The notes under the pieces were generated by a model, which was not told the origin of the DNA, did no database searches, and worked only from the letters and a program-made list of their open reading frames with translations. This document shows, piece by piece, positions 32,086-43,745 of a stretch of DNA of 64,000 nucleotides (within the stretch, counting starts at the first letter, position 1; each line of letters opens with the position of its first letter). Origin of the DNA: Bettongia penicillata ogilbyi (Eukaryota > Chordata > Mammalia > Diprotodontia > Potoroidae); contig JAJHZJ010000419.1 in assembly GCA_023548195.1 (NCBI GenBank), positions 3,860,273 to 3,924,272 on the forward strand, read 5' to 3'. The translations under genes were made by a program, and so were the position numbers.

Positions 32086-32649
32086 TTGTGGACATGCCTT
32101 TTTGCAGCTTTTAAAGATAAAAGAAAGATAGTCATTAGACTCATTGAAGTCAACACTCTTAGGAACACCAGGAGGGAGTGCAATCTGTAACAATAATCTT
32201 CAAAAACTTCAGTCTAGATATAGCTTGTCCAAAGCAAAATTTTTTCCTTACAACCCACCTCACCTACCTGTACTTACAGTGAAAAACTCTCCTCAGAGAG
32301 AAATAACTTGCTAGAAATATTTGCCAGAATTGCCTTTTGCTGATTGAAGGGGAAAAAATGGGCATAGGGAATTCACACAGTTGCAGACTCACTCACTTTG
32401 TCTTCATAATCTTCCTGCCGTAGTGTGTAATGGAATGAATCAATGACAGCCGAAAGCCATTTCTCATTTTTGAAAGTAAGCTCCCCTTTTCATTAATACT
32501 TTATAAGGAGCTTTCCTCTTGGCAATCTCCTGAGGTAGGTAGGGTTCAGGTGGAGGTAGGTTTTGTCCTAGACTTCTGATTTTCTAACTGTAGACAACTC
32601 TCAGTATGGAAGACCTCCTTGCTATAACTGAGAGCTGCCTGTGTGTATT
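32086..32649. other. Unclassified stretch
   Basis: About 560 bp with no recognised element or gene. Confidence 0.3.
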
Positions 32650-32872
32650 ACTGAGATGTGGTCACTTACCCAGGGTCATATTCCTAGTGCATATCAGAGG
32701 CAGGATTTGAAGCCAGGTTTTTTAGTCTCTCTGTCTACTATGATCGCATTGTCCCCAAATACCATCCATTTTATAGATTTTAAAACTGATGCTCAGAGAA
32801 GCAACTCTTCTATTGTCCTACAACAAACAAGAGCTATGTTAGCAATGAGCATGAGAGTGGAGGAGCTCACTT
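32650..32872 (-). mobile_element. Two MIR-type SINE fragments
   Basis: The first (about 32655-32760) has the CORE 'ggtcacttacccagggtcatattcctagtgcatatcagaggcaggatttgaagccagg'. The second (about 32762-32870) has 'ccattttatagattttaaaactgatgctcagagaagc'. Both are antisense. The frame 32641-32886 (+) only reads them through. Confidence 0.65.
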
Positions 32873-32939
32873 ATGTTTATTCATAGGAAGGTAATATCAG
32901 GGCCTCCATACATACTATAGGACAGCAAAAGGGGAAGGG

Positions 32940-33705
32940 AAAGGGGGACAAGCATATATTAAGTGCCACTTATATACCAGGCATTGTGCTAAGCACTTTA
33001 CAAATGTCTCCTTTGATCTTCACAACAACTCTGTGAGGTAGGTGCTAATATTATTCCAATTTTATAGTTGAAGAAATTGAGGTAAATAGTGACTTGCCCA
33101 GGGGTTACACAACTAGATGTGTCTGAGGCTACATTTGAATTATGATCTTCCAGGCTGTAGCACCAATGCTAGCACCTACGGCAGCCATGAATGTGCCAGC
33201 ACAGTTCTGAATTGCGAAATACAACAGACTTCCCATGAAAGACAGAACCAAAGCATTTATTCAGACACTGGAAAGCCAAATCCATCATAGTAACAGAAAA
33301 AAACCAATCTATACACAGTAACAATACAAAGGGCAACACTATTCCCCAAGCCTTCCCTCCATTAGGCTTCCCACAAACCAGCTCACTTAAACAAATCACA
33401 AACTCTCCCACTCATGCCAGCCAGCTGCCTGCATTATCTCTTCCCCTCAGTTCCAACTACTCTGATCGATTTCCTCTCAGCTCAGCTCTAGCTCAGCTTT
33501 TCCTGCTTCACCCCTCCTGCTCTACCCCTTCCTGTTCCATATGACTTGATTCATGTGACTCAGGCTTCCATGTGACTTAAACATAATTAATGGATGGGAA
33601 ATATCTTCCCATTAAGAAGTAAAATTGTATTAACAATAAGCAAAAATGCATTATCAATACATAGGCCCAGTGCTTTAATCATTTTGCCACCTAACTTCTA
33701 CTTAG
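32940..33705 (-). mobile_element. MIR/THER SINE split by a solo LTR
   Basis: The antisense SINE begins 'atattaagtgccacttatataccaggcattgtgctaagcactttac' and passes the CORE at 33085-33120. It stops at 'gatcttccaggc' (33155). It resumes at 33662 with 'taggcccagtgctttaatcattttgccacctaac', exactly the missing head. The SINE is therefore older than the LTR. Confidence 0.85.
33156..33661 (-). mobile_element. Solo LTR (506 bp) with 5-bp target duplication
   Basis: The element starts TGTAGCACC and ends ATACA on the plus strand, giving the TG...CA termini of a retroviral LTR. The flanks are caggc (33151-33155) and taggc (33662-33666), a 5-bp target duplication with one change. A reverse AATAAA (33256-33261) about 100 bp from the left end places U5/R at the left, so the sense strand is minus. 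The U3 has a pyrimidine-rich block on plus (about 33440-33540) and repeats of 'catgtgact'. No internal retroviral sequence remains, so recombination between two LTRs is inferred. The 80-codon frame at 33169-33411 lies inside it and is not a gene. Confidence 0.85.
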
Positions 33706-34198
33706 TCATTCTGGCCTCTTAGCACTATTTATCATGAACAGACCAACTAAAGTGTGGCCTGTGAGAATGGGGAACTAGCTTGCCAATTATGCCTAAACCA
33801 AGGGGTGTCTTGGTTATAGGGTTCTCTCATTGCCTTCAAGGAAGAACAATCTTTCATGTTCTTATGTGGTGTTTCTGCTTCACAGGAGCTGGAGATCCTT
33901 CACTGCTTAAGAGCTAGCCCCTAGGTGTATCCAAGAAGGCATCTGAGTGGTTATGATATATCCTACTGTTTCAGCCTCAGAATTACTTATCTCCCAACAC
34001 CCATCACAGAGATTAGATGCACAGTCCCTGGACTTAAATTTGTGGGACACATCAGATCCCAGCTTTTAAGTACTCTGTATACTGACTCCTAGACAATATG
34101 AGTTGAACTGTCATTAAGGATTTTTTTTTTTAAACAGATCTACTCTTAAGCACCAAAGAACGACCTAAACAAATATAATTCAGATTTCTGACTATACA
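33706..34198. other. Unclassified stretch
   Basis: No gene or repeat recognised, apart from a T-run near 34121-34131. Confidence 0.3.
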
Positions 34199-34285
34199 GT
34201 TAGACTTTTAGAACTGGAAGGGAATTTTGGGGCCATCTAGTGGAACTCTCTTTGTTTTACATGTAACAGAGAACTGGCCAATATT
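34199..34285 (-). mobile_element. MIR-type SINE fragment
   Basis: 'ttagaactggaagggaattttggggccatctagtggaactc' is the antisense 3' portion of a MIR-like SINE. Short. Confidence 0.55.
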
Positions 34286-34756
34286 GTCCCAGTCTTTTGC
34301 ATATGCACAGTGTGCTCTTCCTGCTACCAACCCACATGAGGAAGCATGTTCCCTACCTCCCACCCCCTTCTTAAATTGAAGTGGGGTGGTGTTTGTACTT
34401 TTGTTCTTGATATATCTTCTTAATAAATTTCACTTTGTAAAATCTAATTGATGTTAATTGCTAAGGAGTTATCAATTAGTTAGATGATGATGGAGCGACA
34501 CTAACTAGAATTGGCAAATTATGTCAGGGCAATAATCATTGACTCTTGATATTGGAGGGAACATGCTAGAATGGTGCTCAAACCTCACATTAGAAGAATG
34601 ATTCATCCCTCTGTGGCTACCATCCATAACCCTAGGGTTGGTGGGGATATAGCCAAACTCAGGGAACCAGGGTAAGTGTTATTGGGATTGGGAGAGTGAA
34701 TCCTCAAGCTTATATATGTGCTACAAGTAAACGTGCTATAAATAAATATACCCACA
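34286..34756. other. Unclassified stretch
   Basis: No gene or repeat recognised in about 470 bp. Confidence 0.3.
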
Positions 34757-35037
34757 TATCAATGTGTTTGTTCTTTGTTGCCAAAGAAGACCATGCCATC
34801 AGAGAAACGATGACGTGACTTGTACTTGACCTTATTTTGAGTGATGGAGGGCTGTACAGGTCACCAGCCTCACTTCTCCTCCAGAGCCATCTGAACCCAG
34901 TGACCAGGTATTCATCAGGATGACTGAAAATGGCCCAGGATGCACTGGGAGACCTTGGGCCCTTTAGGCCAAGGTCTTTGCAGGTACTCACTTAGGGTGA
35001 GGCAATGCCCATTCATTGAATAGGCCTGTTTGAGCAG
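34757..35037 (-). mobile_element. RTE LINE 3' end
   Basis: Antisense RTE: 'gtttgttctttgttgccaaagaagaccatgccatcagagaaacgatgacgtgac', 'caccagcctcacttctcctccagagccatctg', 'ggatgactgaaaatggcccaggatgcactgggagacc'. The same blocks are present in the inserts at 7906 and 46690, and MAR1-type SINEs use this 3' end. Moderately diverged. The 93-codon frame 34710-34991 is its 3' UTR. Confidence 0.8.
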
Positions 35038-35066
35038 TCTTTTTTTTAATTTAATTTTTATTTTTT
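35038..35066 (-). repeat. T-rich tract: antisense poly(A) tail of the 7SL copy
   Basis: 'tttttttaatttaatttttatttttttaag' sits exactly at the 3' side of the 7SL-like sequence. It is the remnant of an oligo(A) tail read in reverse, as expected for a retroposed RNA copy. Confidence 0.7.
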
Positions 35067-35360
35067 TAAGACTGGTCTCCCTATCTCCCTCAGGCTAGTA
35101 GTTCTATGGCCTCTCCTAGGCCTGATCATGGGCATGGAAGCTTTGACCTGTCCGATTTTTACCTGGGCTGGTATCCTGCTTTGTAGATGGCCTGATGTTC
35201 CCCACCCCCAAATCAAGGGCTCATCATATAAGTGCTAGACTTATTGCAGACATCTTACTGACATAGGTCACTGTAGCCCAGAACTCCCTAGTTCAAGGAA
35301 TCCACTCATCTTAAGTGTCTCCATGAACAGGGACTACAGGCCTATGGCATCTTGTCTGGT
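35067..35360 (-). pseudogene. RN7SL: 7SL (signal recognition particle) RNA retropseudogene
   Basis: The reverse complement follows the whole 7SL RNA, about 294 of roughly 300 nt. Landmarks on plus from left to right: 'agactggtctccctat' (3' end of the Alu domain), 'caggctagtag', 'ctttgacctgtccgat' and 'acctgggctgg' (S domain), 'tgtagcccagaactcc' (35272-35287) and 'gactacagg' with a damaged 5' end 'cttgtctgg' (35332-35360). Because the S domain is present it is a 7SL copy, not an Alu-like SINE; 7SL SINEs are not known in marsupials. Many changes are C-to-T or G-to-A, and there is no A-box, so it cannot be a working gene. A T-rich tract at its 3' side indicates L1-type retroposition. Confidence 0.85.
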
Positions 35361-35560
35361 TATGCGTTACATAGTAACCTTGCCAGGGCATGGCTGCTTT
35401 AGAGAGGTCAAGAAAAACAAAGACATCAGGCTGGGTGGGAAACAGCAACAGTTACTGTTGATAAAGACTGTAAACCTAGGAACATCCAGGAGCCCTTGGC
35501 AGGGGCCCATTGGGGTCCCAGTTTCAGAGTGCGGTAGGTTTAGGGTTTTGGGAGAACACA
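35361..35560. other. Unclassified, possibly more RTE-derived sequence
   Basis: 'ccttgccagggcatggctgc', 'catcaggctgggtgggaaacagcaac' look like LINE 3' UTR. This may continue the RTE at 34757-35037 on the far side of the 7SL insertion, but I cannot confirm it. Confidence 0.3.
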
Positions 35561-35732
<172 letters not shown>

Positions 35733-36304
35733 AAGAGAGAGTAAATGCTATCTCTGGGACATGCCTCCTGACACTCCACATGGTGGTTTTTTCAGCACAT
35801 TACACTGACATCCAGAACTTGCCAGGTGACTTTTTATTTAGACTCAGTAAGGAAATCTTCCTGGGAAAGCAGTGACTTTTCAGAACTTATCTGATTTACA
35901 TCTCTCCCAGTCTTTCCCCAGCTGGTGATAGACTCTTCCTACAATCAGACAAGGAGCTCAGAGGCAATATCAGCTGTGCATCCTCAGTTGATAGCTGATT
36001 GTCTTTGACTTTGAGGGCATCTGAGGATACTTGCCCTCTTGATTCCTGGTCTCTTAGACCTGCATCTCCTTTAGAGTTTTACCTGACTACTTTTGTCCTT
36101 GTCTTTTTGCTTATGCTTGCTTTCTGAGATTTATTTACTCTTTCAGACCTCCAGGGACTATTGTTATAAAAATGCCCTCCTGATTATTTCTTAGTTAATT
36201 CCTTATTTCTTATTGTAGCTCCTCTAAACCCAGCCTGACTACTTAGATTTATAGTTCTTCAGTCTTATCCTGACCTCTGGTAACATGAACATCTCTTCCT
36301 TCTA
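35733..36304. other. Unclassified stretch
   Basis: No recognised element or gene in about 570 bp. Confidence 0.3.
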
Positions 36305-36525
36305 GTGAAGTACAAAGAGAAGAGTACTGGCTCTGTAGTTAGAAGACCTGAATTCAAATTCTACCTCTGATACTTATATGTGATATTTCCTGTGTGAGTT
36401 TAGGCAAATCATTTAACCTCTCTGGGCCTCTGTTTTCCAGAATCTTTAAAATAGGGTATGGGGAAGAGTGAACCAGCTGGTTTCTAAGATCCCTTTAAAA
36501 TCTAGATCTATGATCCTCTAATCCT
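36305..36525 (+). mobile_element. THER1/MIR-family SINE
   Basis: Sense: 'agagaagagtactggctctgtagttagaagacctgaattcaaattctacctctgatac', CORE 'gtgagtttaggcaaatcatttaacctctctgggcctc', 3' end 'taagatccctttaaaatctagatctatgatcct'. Near full length. Confidence 0.85.
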
Positions 36526-36955
36526 ACTCCAGTGACATTACCCACAATCTTATTTTTCTTCTGCTATACAATATAAGTACAATAGAATTAGTAGCTGAAA
36601 GTTGGTAGAAAAAGCTACTTAAATTGTGCTTAGACATGTCTATTTCTTTAAACATTAATCTCAATAATATACAAAGATAGAAACTGATCAATATTTTGGT
36701 ATGGTTTTAATATATTATATTTTATGCAATAAAGAAAAACTCCCTTCAGGGTGGCAATTTTAGCTTCTTCAGTCAATCAGATGAAGTTTATTTGTCATTT
36801 CAAGAGGACAGAAAGTTGGAAGTGATAAGAAAAAGAATGGGGGTTCAGAGCCAAAAGATCAGAGGATCTAACTCCATCTCTTCTCAGCCAAGACAGTTAC
36901 CAGGGCTTGGTGCTTTTGCATCATAAGTTTCCAAGTAATACAGACCCTAATTTAT
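36526..36955. other. Unclassified stretch
   Basis: No gene or repeat recognised in about 430 bp. Confidence 0.3.
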
Positions 36956-37092
36956 TTTTCACTCTAGTACCTGGACAGCTCACTCTAGGAAATTTAAATG
37001 TCTTGCTCAAGATCACAGTGGTATCAGAAATAGGATTTAAACCCAGGCCCTTTGATTCTCAGTCCAGAGTCCTTTCCCTTGTACCACATTAT
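36956..37092 (-). mobile_element. MIR-type SINE fragment
   Basis: 'atgtcttgctcaagatcacagtggtatcagaaataggatttaaacccaggccctttgattctcagtccagagtcctttcc' is the CORE and head of an antisense MIR. The open frames 36907-37095 and 37052-37294 overlap it. Confidence 0.75.
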
Positions 37093-38350
37093 TAACTCAA
37101 AACCATACACACCACATGTCTATATCAATAATCAAGCACTACTGTTCACAAAAGAATCCAAGCAGGGGAACAGAGGTAAGCAGAACCACAGAAAACTTGT
37201 CTCCTCAGAGAGTCCTCTATTGTTGAGTAGGATGTGCAATGCCTGGATAAGTGTAGGACTGTTAACATTATCAATGGATCAAGTACTTGGCTAGCAGTCT
37301 TATTTGTTACTTGAATATAAAATGAAGATGAACCTAATTACTTATGTATTGCCATAATAGAAATTTCCTCAAAAACATGTGGGACTTTAAAGGTTGGCTA
37401 TCAGCAATGGGCAGGAGGCTAATCAGCTGACATTTCAGAAGGAAAAGATGAATGTGGATTAGAATAAGAGATTGGATTTGAGTAAACAGAAATGGATTCC
37501 AAATGTTAGTAGTTCAGGATCCAAATTTCTTCCTAATACATGCCAGGTACAGTGTAAATGTAATGTAGAATTGAAGAAGGGAAAAGGAAAGAATAAAGCA
37601 TATTCTATTAGGAGGGAAAAAGGCACTAAATAAGGTGTTACGTGGTTTTTGACCCTTACATTTTGTCATTTGTTGTTCCTGGAGAAGTACAATACAAGGT
37701 AGGTAAGACCAGAAGATGTCTGGAGTCCATTTATTCTCCAAAGCACATGTAGATATATAATAGGCCAGTAGTAGGGAACTAAGGGAATTGTTTACTTTGG
37801 ACATAGAGGCCTAAAGCAGCCATAAAAAAAGTTTCTTTTTAAAAATCTTTAAACAGAAGTTACAGTCCTCACCAGAATTCTAGCCTACTTTCCTGAGGCA
37901 ATATTTTTTTTTTGTTTTTGTTAAACAGAAACAAACTCTAATTCTGAAAGTTAGCTGAGGAGCAGAAGGCAGAGGACATGACCAGAAGTTCCTATTACTC
38001 AAGTTCCTGAATAATTCCAGAATATTTCTGTTGGGCAAGATTAGACATTCCTAGTCCCAGGAGTTCTCTGCTTTCTTTTCTATAGCCCATCACAGTCCTA
38101 ATTACTAGGAAGAAAATTGCAGAGGGAGATGTGATGTGAGGGTGGAAAGAGGAGAGAAGTAAGGAGAGAAAAAAAAAATCTAAATTGTCTAAGAGATTGC
38201 AAAGAGGAGATTATTGCCCTGTTCACCTAATAAATGCTTGTTGAGTTAAATTGACTACAGAATGAATCCCAGCATGTTCCTCGAGACAGATGGAGTAGCA
38301 TTTTCTGAATGCTGCATAAAACAAATTAGAAAGGAAAGCTAGGAGATTCA
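37093..38350. other. Unclassified stretch, 1.26 kb
   Basis: No recognised gene. A short 'aataaatgcttgttgagtt' at about 38228 may be an isolated L2 tip. The 96-codon minus frame 37514-37804 has no known motif. Confidence 0.3.
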
Positions 38351-38354
38351 GTTC

Positions 38355-38740
38355 AGTTCAACAATATATATCCATTACAGCAGATACCATGTATAGATGA
38401 GATACCGGTATCGGGCACGGAGAGAAACAGACAAAATCCCTTCACTCAAAAAATTTATATATTAAAATACTGACAAAGATAAGTAAACATGAAATAATTT
38501 GAGATGGGGGAGGGAAAAAAGGGAGGAGAGAGACAGGGAGAAAGAGGGAGGCAGGGAGGGGAAGGAAGAGACAAAGCGGGGGCCAGGAGAGGATAAAAAG
38601 GGAGGGGGGAGGCACCCAAATGAAGAAATATAGATAATCAGAAAGAGAGATCCTATGTGTGCTAACTAGTAAGACAGAGATCAGGAAAGGTTACCCATTA
38701 GCAAGACTGATAGGATGCTGACCAGGTAAGTGGCATGTGG
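38355..38740 (-). mobile_element. L2 3' end with an internal GA-rich tract
   Basis: 'gcagataccatgtatagatgagataccggtatcgggcacggagagaaacagacaaaatcccttcactc' is a diverged antisense L2 tail. A purine-rich tract (about 38500-38615, GGGAGG/GAGA type) follows, then 'gatcaggaaaggttacc', which fits the L2 ORF end. Confidence 0.5.
38500..38615. repeat. Purine-rich (GGGA/GAGA) low-complexity tract
   Basis: About 115 bp almost wholly A and G on plus. It lies in the middle of an L2 tail and probably expanded there. Confidence 0.85.
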
Positions 38741-40284
38741 CTATTTTTATATTTCCTTTCTAAGGCCATGACCAATTCCAGAGCCTAAGGGCTAATTAAG
38801 ACCAGCTAATAGACTCAAGAGGGATGCTGGACTGGGAGACTAGGATGTCCACTGCATTTTCTTAGCTAATAATAACTATTGGATATAGGGGAAATCCAAG
38901 TTTTATACAGATGAAATGCATCATTGAAAAATGTTCCCATGACATGGAGATCCTTGTAAAGGCATTTAAAAGTTATTTCGGTAATCAGCATATTGATCCG
39001 TCTACAACCATATCTCTAAAGCCTATCTCTTTAAAAGGAAATATACACACTAAAAACAAAATTATTGGTTATCAGCTGTACTCAGGTTTTATGTAAGTTC
39101 ATTTTTTGGGGGAGGAGTGGGAAATGTATGACCTATATTCAAATCGATATGATATATTTGGTTACAGCCATAAGATAGTTTTCTTAAAAGAGATGGTTTA
39201 AATTTTTTTTTATGAAAGTAAGAAACAGTGGAACATACATGAGAATAACTTGGCTTTGCTTCTTTTTTTTGTTTAGCAGTTCTAAAAAATTCACAGGACC
39301 CTATATTCTGAATAATAAACATATTTGAAGAATATTTTGAAGGATTTTGTGAAAGGTTGTTTTGGTGGTTATATAGGTATTAGTTTTGTCTAAGTCAAGA
39401 ATATGTCTATGATGTGAAATTACTTAGGATTGTTGGAGGAGTGAAAAAACTTGATAACTATCATTTTACTGCATTTGAATGTTGTCACATAAAATAAACT
39501 GCCACCTCTGATCCTTTTATTAAACAGTTTCATTAAGTATTGAATTTTACTTGAGTTATTCTTAAGTCAAGAATTTCATGTGTCTTCAGTAGAACTTGAA
39601 CCAATACTAGTATGAAAACATCTCAATGACTGGAAAGTACTTCTTGGAGTAAGCTGGAAGGTTTTCATAATTTCAGGCTAGAATTATGAATAGTCAAACT
39701 TGGTGGTCAAATGTGATGCAAGAGTTTTCTGGGGAGGTACTTCTGACCCAAACTATCTCCCATACCTATGTCCTTCAAATTTCATCATTCTTACCTTTTC
39801 TATAAAAATTATTGTCCTACAGACTCTTGGAAGGGAAAAGAGACGGAAACAAAGTAACTAATGTGAGTTATTTTAGTATAAACTAATTCATCATATTCTT
39901 TTCTTTAGGAAAGGAACAATAGCTAAAAAACTCTCAGTAAATGTGAGAAAAGAGAAAAAAAAACACTGAAAGAGGAGAAAATGGTCACAGAAAGGGAAGG
40001 CAGAGTAGACAGGAAAAAGAAACAAACCTGTGTCTGGGGTTACCTGGGAAAGCCACAAGGCTGAGATTTGAGTGGGTAGAACTTCTGTTCTTTTCAGGAA
40101 GTTGATCAGAATAAACCATGGAAATATTTCCTGCATGAGTAACTGTGGATTTGCATATTTTTAGCATATCCCTGCTCTAAAACATCTTTTCCACTCCAAT
40201 ATCTCTTCTCTACTTTGATCCATTTATCATATTTTGAGAACTGAGGTGGCCATGCTACTTTAGAATAATTACACATTTATTCCT
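38741..40284. other. Unclassified stretch, 1.5 kb
   Basis: No recognised repeat. Frames 38911-39096 (+), 39089-39322 (-) and 39891-40167 (-) show no motif. It is a candidate unique sequence. Confidence 0.35.
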
Positions 40285-40700
40285 GGGTTGTATGAAACAT
40301 TGAAGGGGATGGTTTCAGAGAAACCTGGGAAGATTTTATGAACTGACACAGAGTGAAGCGAGCAGAGCCAGGAGAAAAATTTGTACAATAATGACAAACT
40401 CTGATCAACACAATGACCAACCACAATTCCAGAGGATTCATGATGAAACATGTTCCCCACCTTCAGAAAGGTGAAGAACTCAGTACAGATTGAGGTGCGT
40501 GCGTATGTGCATGCGTGTGTGTGTGCGCGCATGTGTGTGTGTGTTTAGATATGGCTAATGTGAGAATCTGTTTTGTTTTATTATACATATTTATGACATG
40601 TTTTATTTCTCATTTCTCATGCTTTCTTGACAAGGAATAAGGGAAGGGAATTCATAATTGAAAATAAAATGAAATTGAATTAAAAAAATAGAATAACACA
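40285..40700 (+). mobile_element. L1 3' end (sense), containing a TG-rich microsatellite
   Basis: A sense L1 terminus: 'aggggatggtttcagagaaacctgggaagatttta', 'gaactgacacagagtgaagcgagcagagccaggag', 'aactctgatcaacacaatgaccaaccacaattccagagga', then 3' UTR 'atatggctaatgtgagaatctgttttg' and an A-rich end 'gaaaataaaatgaaattgaattaaaaaaatag'. A GTGC/TG repeat (about 40495-40545) has grown in the UTR. Matching tail regions occur at 48480-48905. Confidence 0.8.
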
Positions 40701-40797
40701 CATTTAAAATGAGCATGAAAGGGTGGAAAGTTTTAACCACTCTGGTTTTGTACCAGATTTTTCCAAAGAAATTTAAAAAAAGTTGTCAAAACTGTCA

Positions 40798-40952
40798 GGG
40801 TTTATCTAATCTAGCACTTCAGTTTCATAGATGAGATTAAGGCTCTGAAGCATTATGAATTGCCCAGTCACACAATTATTGAGTGGTAGACCTAGAGGAA
40901 GAACACAAGTTTCAGAGTCCTTTTCACAATGACACTTACCTACCGTTCCAAA
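40798..40952 (-). mobile_element. MIR-type SINE
   Basis: 'tctaatctagcacttcagtttcatagatgag', 'attgcccagtcacacaattattgagtgg', 'gaacacaagtttcagagtcc' form a diverged antisense MIR. Confidence 0.65.
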
Positions 40953-40977
40953 TGATATTAATTTATTTAAGATTAGC

Positions 40978-40995
40978 AGTGTGTGTGTGGGTATG

Positions 40996-41030
<35 letters not shown>

Positions 41031-41032
41031 GG
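40978..41032. repeat. (TG)n microsatellite
   Basis: 'gtgtgtgtgtgggtatgttttg' followed by about 16 TG units. Confidence 0.95.
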
Positions 41033-43389
41033 GAAGGACAGTATGTTAACTAGGTCAACTGCTAGAACCTTAGGCAAGCTGATCTTCAGGCCAAGGCAGG
41101 AAGAGTAGGATGGGAGGGAGAAGTGGAGGTTCAATGATATCTCTTCAGAGAGGCTTCTCTCAGACTTTGTACTCCCATTGTCATTGTCATTGAATTGGTA
41201 CTCAGTGAGTTGGTACCCTAATTACTCCTAATATTCCTAATGTCATTGAGTTGGTACTCAGTACTCAGGATTGCAGTTACTTTTACCGAAGGAAGTTCCC
41301 CAAGATTGCCAAAGGTAGTGGATTAATAATCAGGACCTCCATTCATCTTCTAGTCATCTTGATTGGCTCTCTGCTCATTTCTGCTATCTTGCTCCATGCA
41401 TGTGTCTGCTGAATTATATCTGTTTGGCTTAAGTACTCTGGACTTCCATGATACAATGTGGTCTATGAGCAATAGGCAGATATTACATCCTTTTGCATCC
41501 CTTTGGAGAAGCCTGAAGAAATAAGCATCTTGAATTTTCTATAAGGTAGGTGTAGGATTGGTGATATCCAAATATAAAGATTTGACTTTGCTCATATATA
41601 GAATTAATCAACTTCTGATCTGGGCTCTGGTTCACCCATCTCTAAAGGGAACCATTTTATGTGAGCAGGGGGAAGGAGGTTGGTTAGGTGTTTGCCAAGA
41701 AGGGTTTGGGGCTGGAATTATATCTGTCTTCCATACTTGTAAAATTTGAAATCTAAAGAGTGTCCTTTGGTCTTTAGGATTGATGGTTGTGATAACAAAT
41801 CCCCAAATAACTTTAGGAAAACAAATAAGGTTGTTTGGTAAGGAGAAAGTGAAAAGGAAAGTGTGGCTTCCTCCACAGTCTCTGAAAAGTTTACCTTATA
41901 TAAGATTCAGACAATAATACTTGAGGGAACTGCATGTATAAGCAATTAAGCAAGATTACAGAGGGGACAGTTCCCAGACAAGGGTCATTGAGATGTTTAT
42001 CAGTAAGTGTAACCATTCAAATTTCGGGAACCCAACACATAAGCATTGGGTAAAGCAAGACTTAGTGGAATTCAAACATTCCCTGCTTCACAGGAGCACA
42101 ATTGAGGTTAGCATGTCTTCTCCAATTTGTGGTTAGACAATTTCTAGCCATATAAAGCTAGGTTCAAACAATATCAATAAATGATAAATAATGAAGTATT
42201 TTCCCCCCACAGAATCAATGCCCTATATCCACATCCCTCAAAGGTAGGGTAATAGCTTCATGTCAACAGTTGAGTTCCCTCCTATTAAATGCAGGATACA
42301 CAAGAAATCACCGCGAATATTGAATACCATGTAAACTCATTTATCTAAGAAAAACAGCAAGCAAGAGTTGGTGAAGTTATATAAGTTAGAATTACTCAAA
42401 GAATATAGTAGTAAAGGAGCTCTTTGACTGGTGGCTGGATAAAACACTCCAGCTCAATCAAGTAGAGCGACAATGATTTTAAGAAGGGAAGTCTCCTCTC
42501 AACTCCCTTTAGTGTTGTAGGCACTGGAAGTTAAGGGAAAAGATGGAGGACCACTGTCCCCTGCATAGTCTGCTGTTCCAAGTAGATCTTTCCAGTCTGC
42601 TGTTCAAAAGTTCACATCTTGCCTCTCAAAACTCTCTCCCTTCAAACCCTCTTCCAGAGAAGCACTCAGCAGTATTCTGACTTGGCAAATAGCATACAGT
42701 TACAGACCTTTCCCTTGAGAAAAACTATCCACTTTAATTAGGTGGGAATGAATATCATGCTTATAGTTCAGGAGTTAATTACCACTTCTCTCTACTCTTG
42801 TCTTTTAATAGTTAATAGCAGCTCATCCCTATACTTCTCCTAGATTTCAAGGTTGCATGTTTCTATTATATTCTTGGTACCTGACTGCTTAATTGACTCT
42901 ACTGATTCTTTTTATTTCCATTAGCAGAACTAAAAGAACCGTTAGAGTAGCCGTTTGGACTATTCCAATACACTTCACACTTTGGAGCTCAAGAGAAAAG
43001 GAAACAAACAATTATCATTTAATTACTTATGATTTTCTTTTTACAGTGTGAATTCTTGATTTGCTTTTACTCTTCTTATCTTGGTAGCTTATGTGGAAAT
43101 AATAACCACTGGGTTACAAAAATTTCAGCCATTTTGACTTATACCTGATTTTTCTAAACAGATTTCTTCCGGGAAGACAGATGCAGAAGAGCCTACACGA
43201 GGAGTTAAAGTATTAGCAGACAGGGAAGAATCTTGAAACAAAGGAAGAAAGCTTTCAGGCAGTTCCAGTTGCTAGGAAACCAAATTTTGCTCATAGAGCT
43301 TCAAACTAACTAAATGATCTCATCTCTTCTTTTAGATATGGTCCGCAGAGTAATGAAGGGAAGAAAAAAAATATCTGTCTTCTTGAAAT
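41033..43389. other. Unclassified stretch, 2.35 kb
   Basis: No repeat family or exon recognised. A local imperfect duplication of 'gtcattga(a/g)ttggtactcagt' lies at about 41187 and 41244. Parts of 41770-42750 have an LTR-like look (mixed promoter-like and A-rich words) but no terminal repeats or clear poly(A) layout. Confidence 0.3.
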
Positions 43390-43745
43390 TGTCCTATCTT
43401 CAATTAATCAATTAATGAACATTATTAAGTACCTACTATGTGCCTGGCACTGTACTAAGCCTTGGGGATACAGAAAAGAGACAAAAACTGTCTCTGTCCT
43501 TAAAGAGCTTAAAGACAACATGCAAACAAATATATACCAAGCTAGCTATAAACAGCATAAACAGGAGATAATTAACAGAGGGAAGGCACTAAAATTCAGA
43601 GGTGTTGAGGAAGGCTTCCAGTAAAAGGTGGGATTTAGCTGGATTTAAAGGAAGCAAGAAAAGAAGGCAGCTGGAGCAGAGGTGCAAAAGCATTCTTTTA
43701 TGGTGGACAGCCAGGGGAAATTCCAGGACCTGAGAGATGCAGTGT
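43390..43745 (-). mobile_element. L2 3' end, well readable
   Basis: Antisense L2: 'aattaatgaacattattaagtacctactatgtgcctggcactgtactaagccttggggatacag', 'tgtccttaaagagctta', then ORF-end blocks 'gttgaggaaggcttccagtaaaaggtggg' and 'caaaagcattc'. The plus-strand frame 43415-43624 only reads through it. Confidence 0.85.

Noticed and set aside
35067..35360. Alu-like SINE
   Set aside because: The S domain of 7SL is present between the Alu-domain halves, and 7SL SINEs are not known in marsupials. A 7SL pseudogene fits better.
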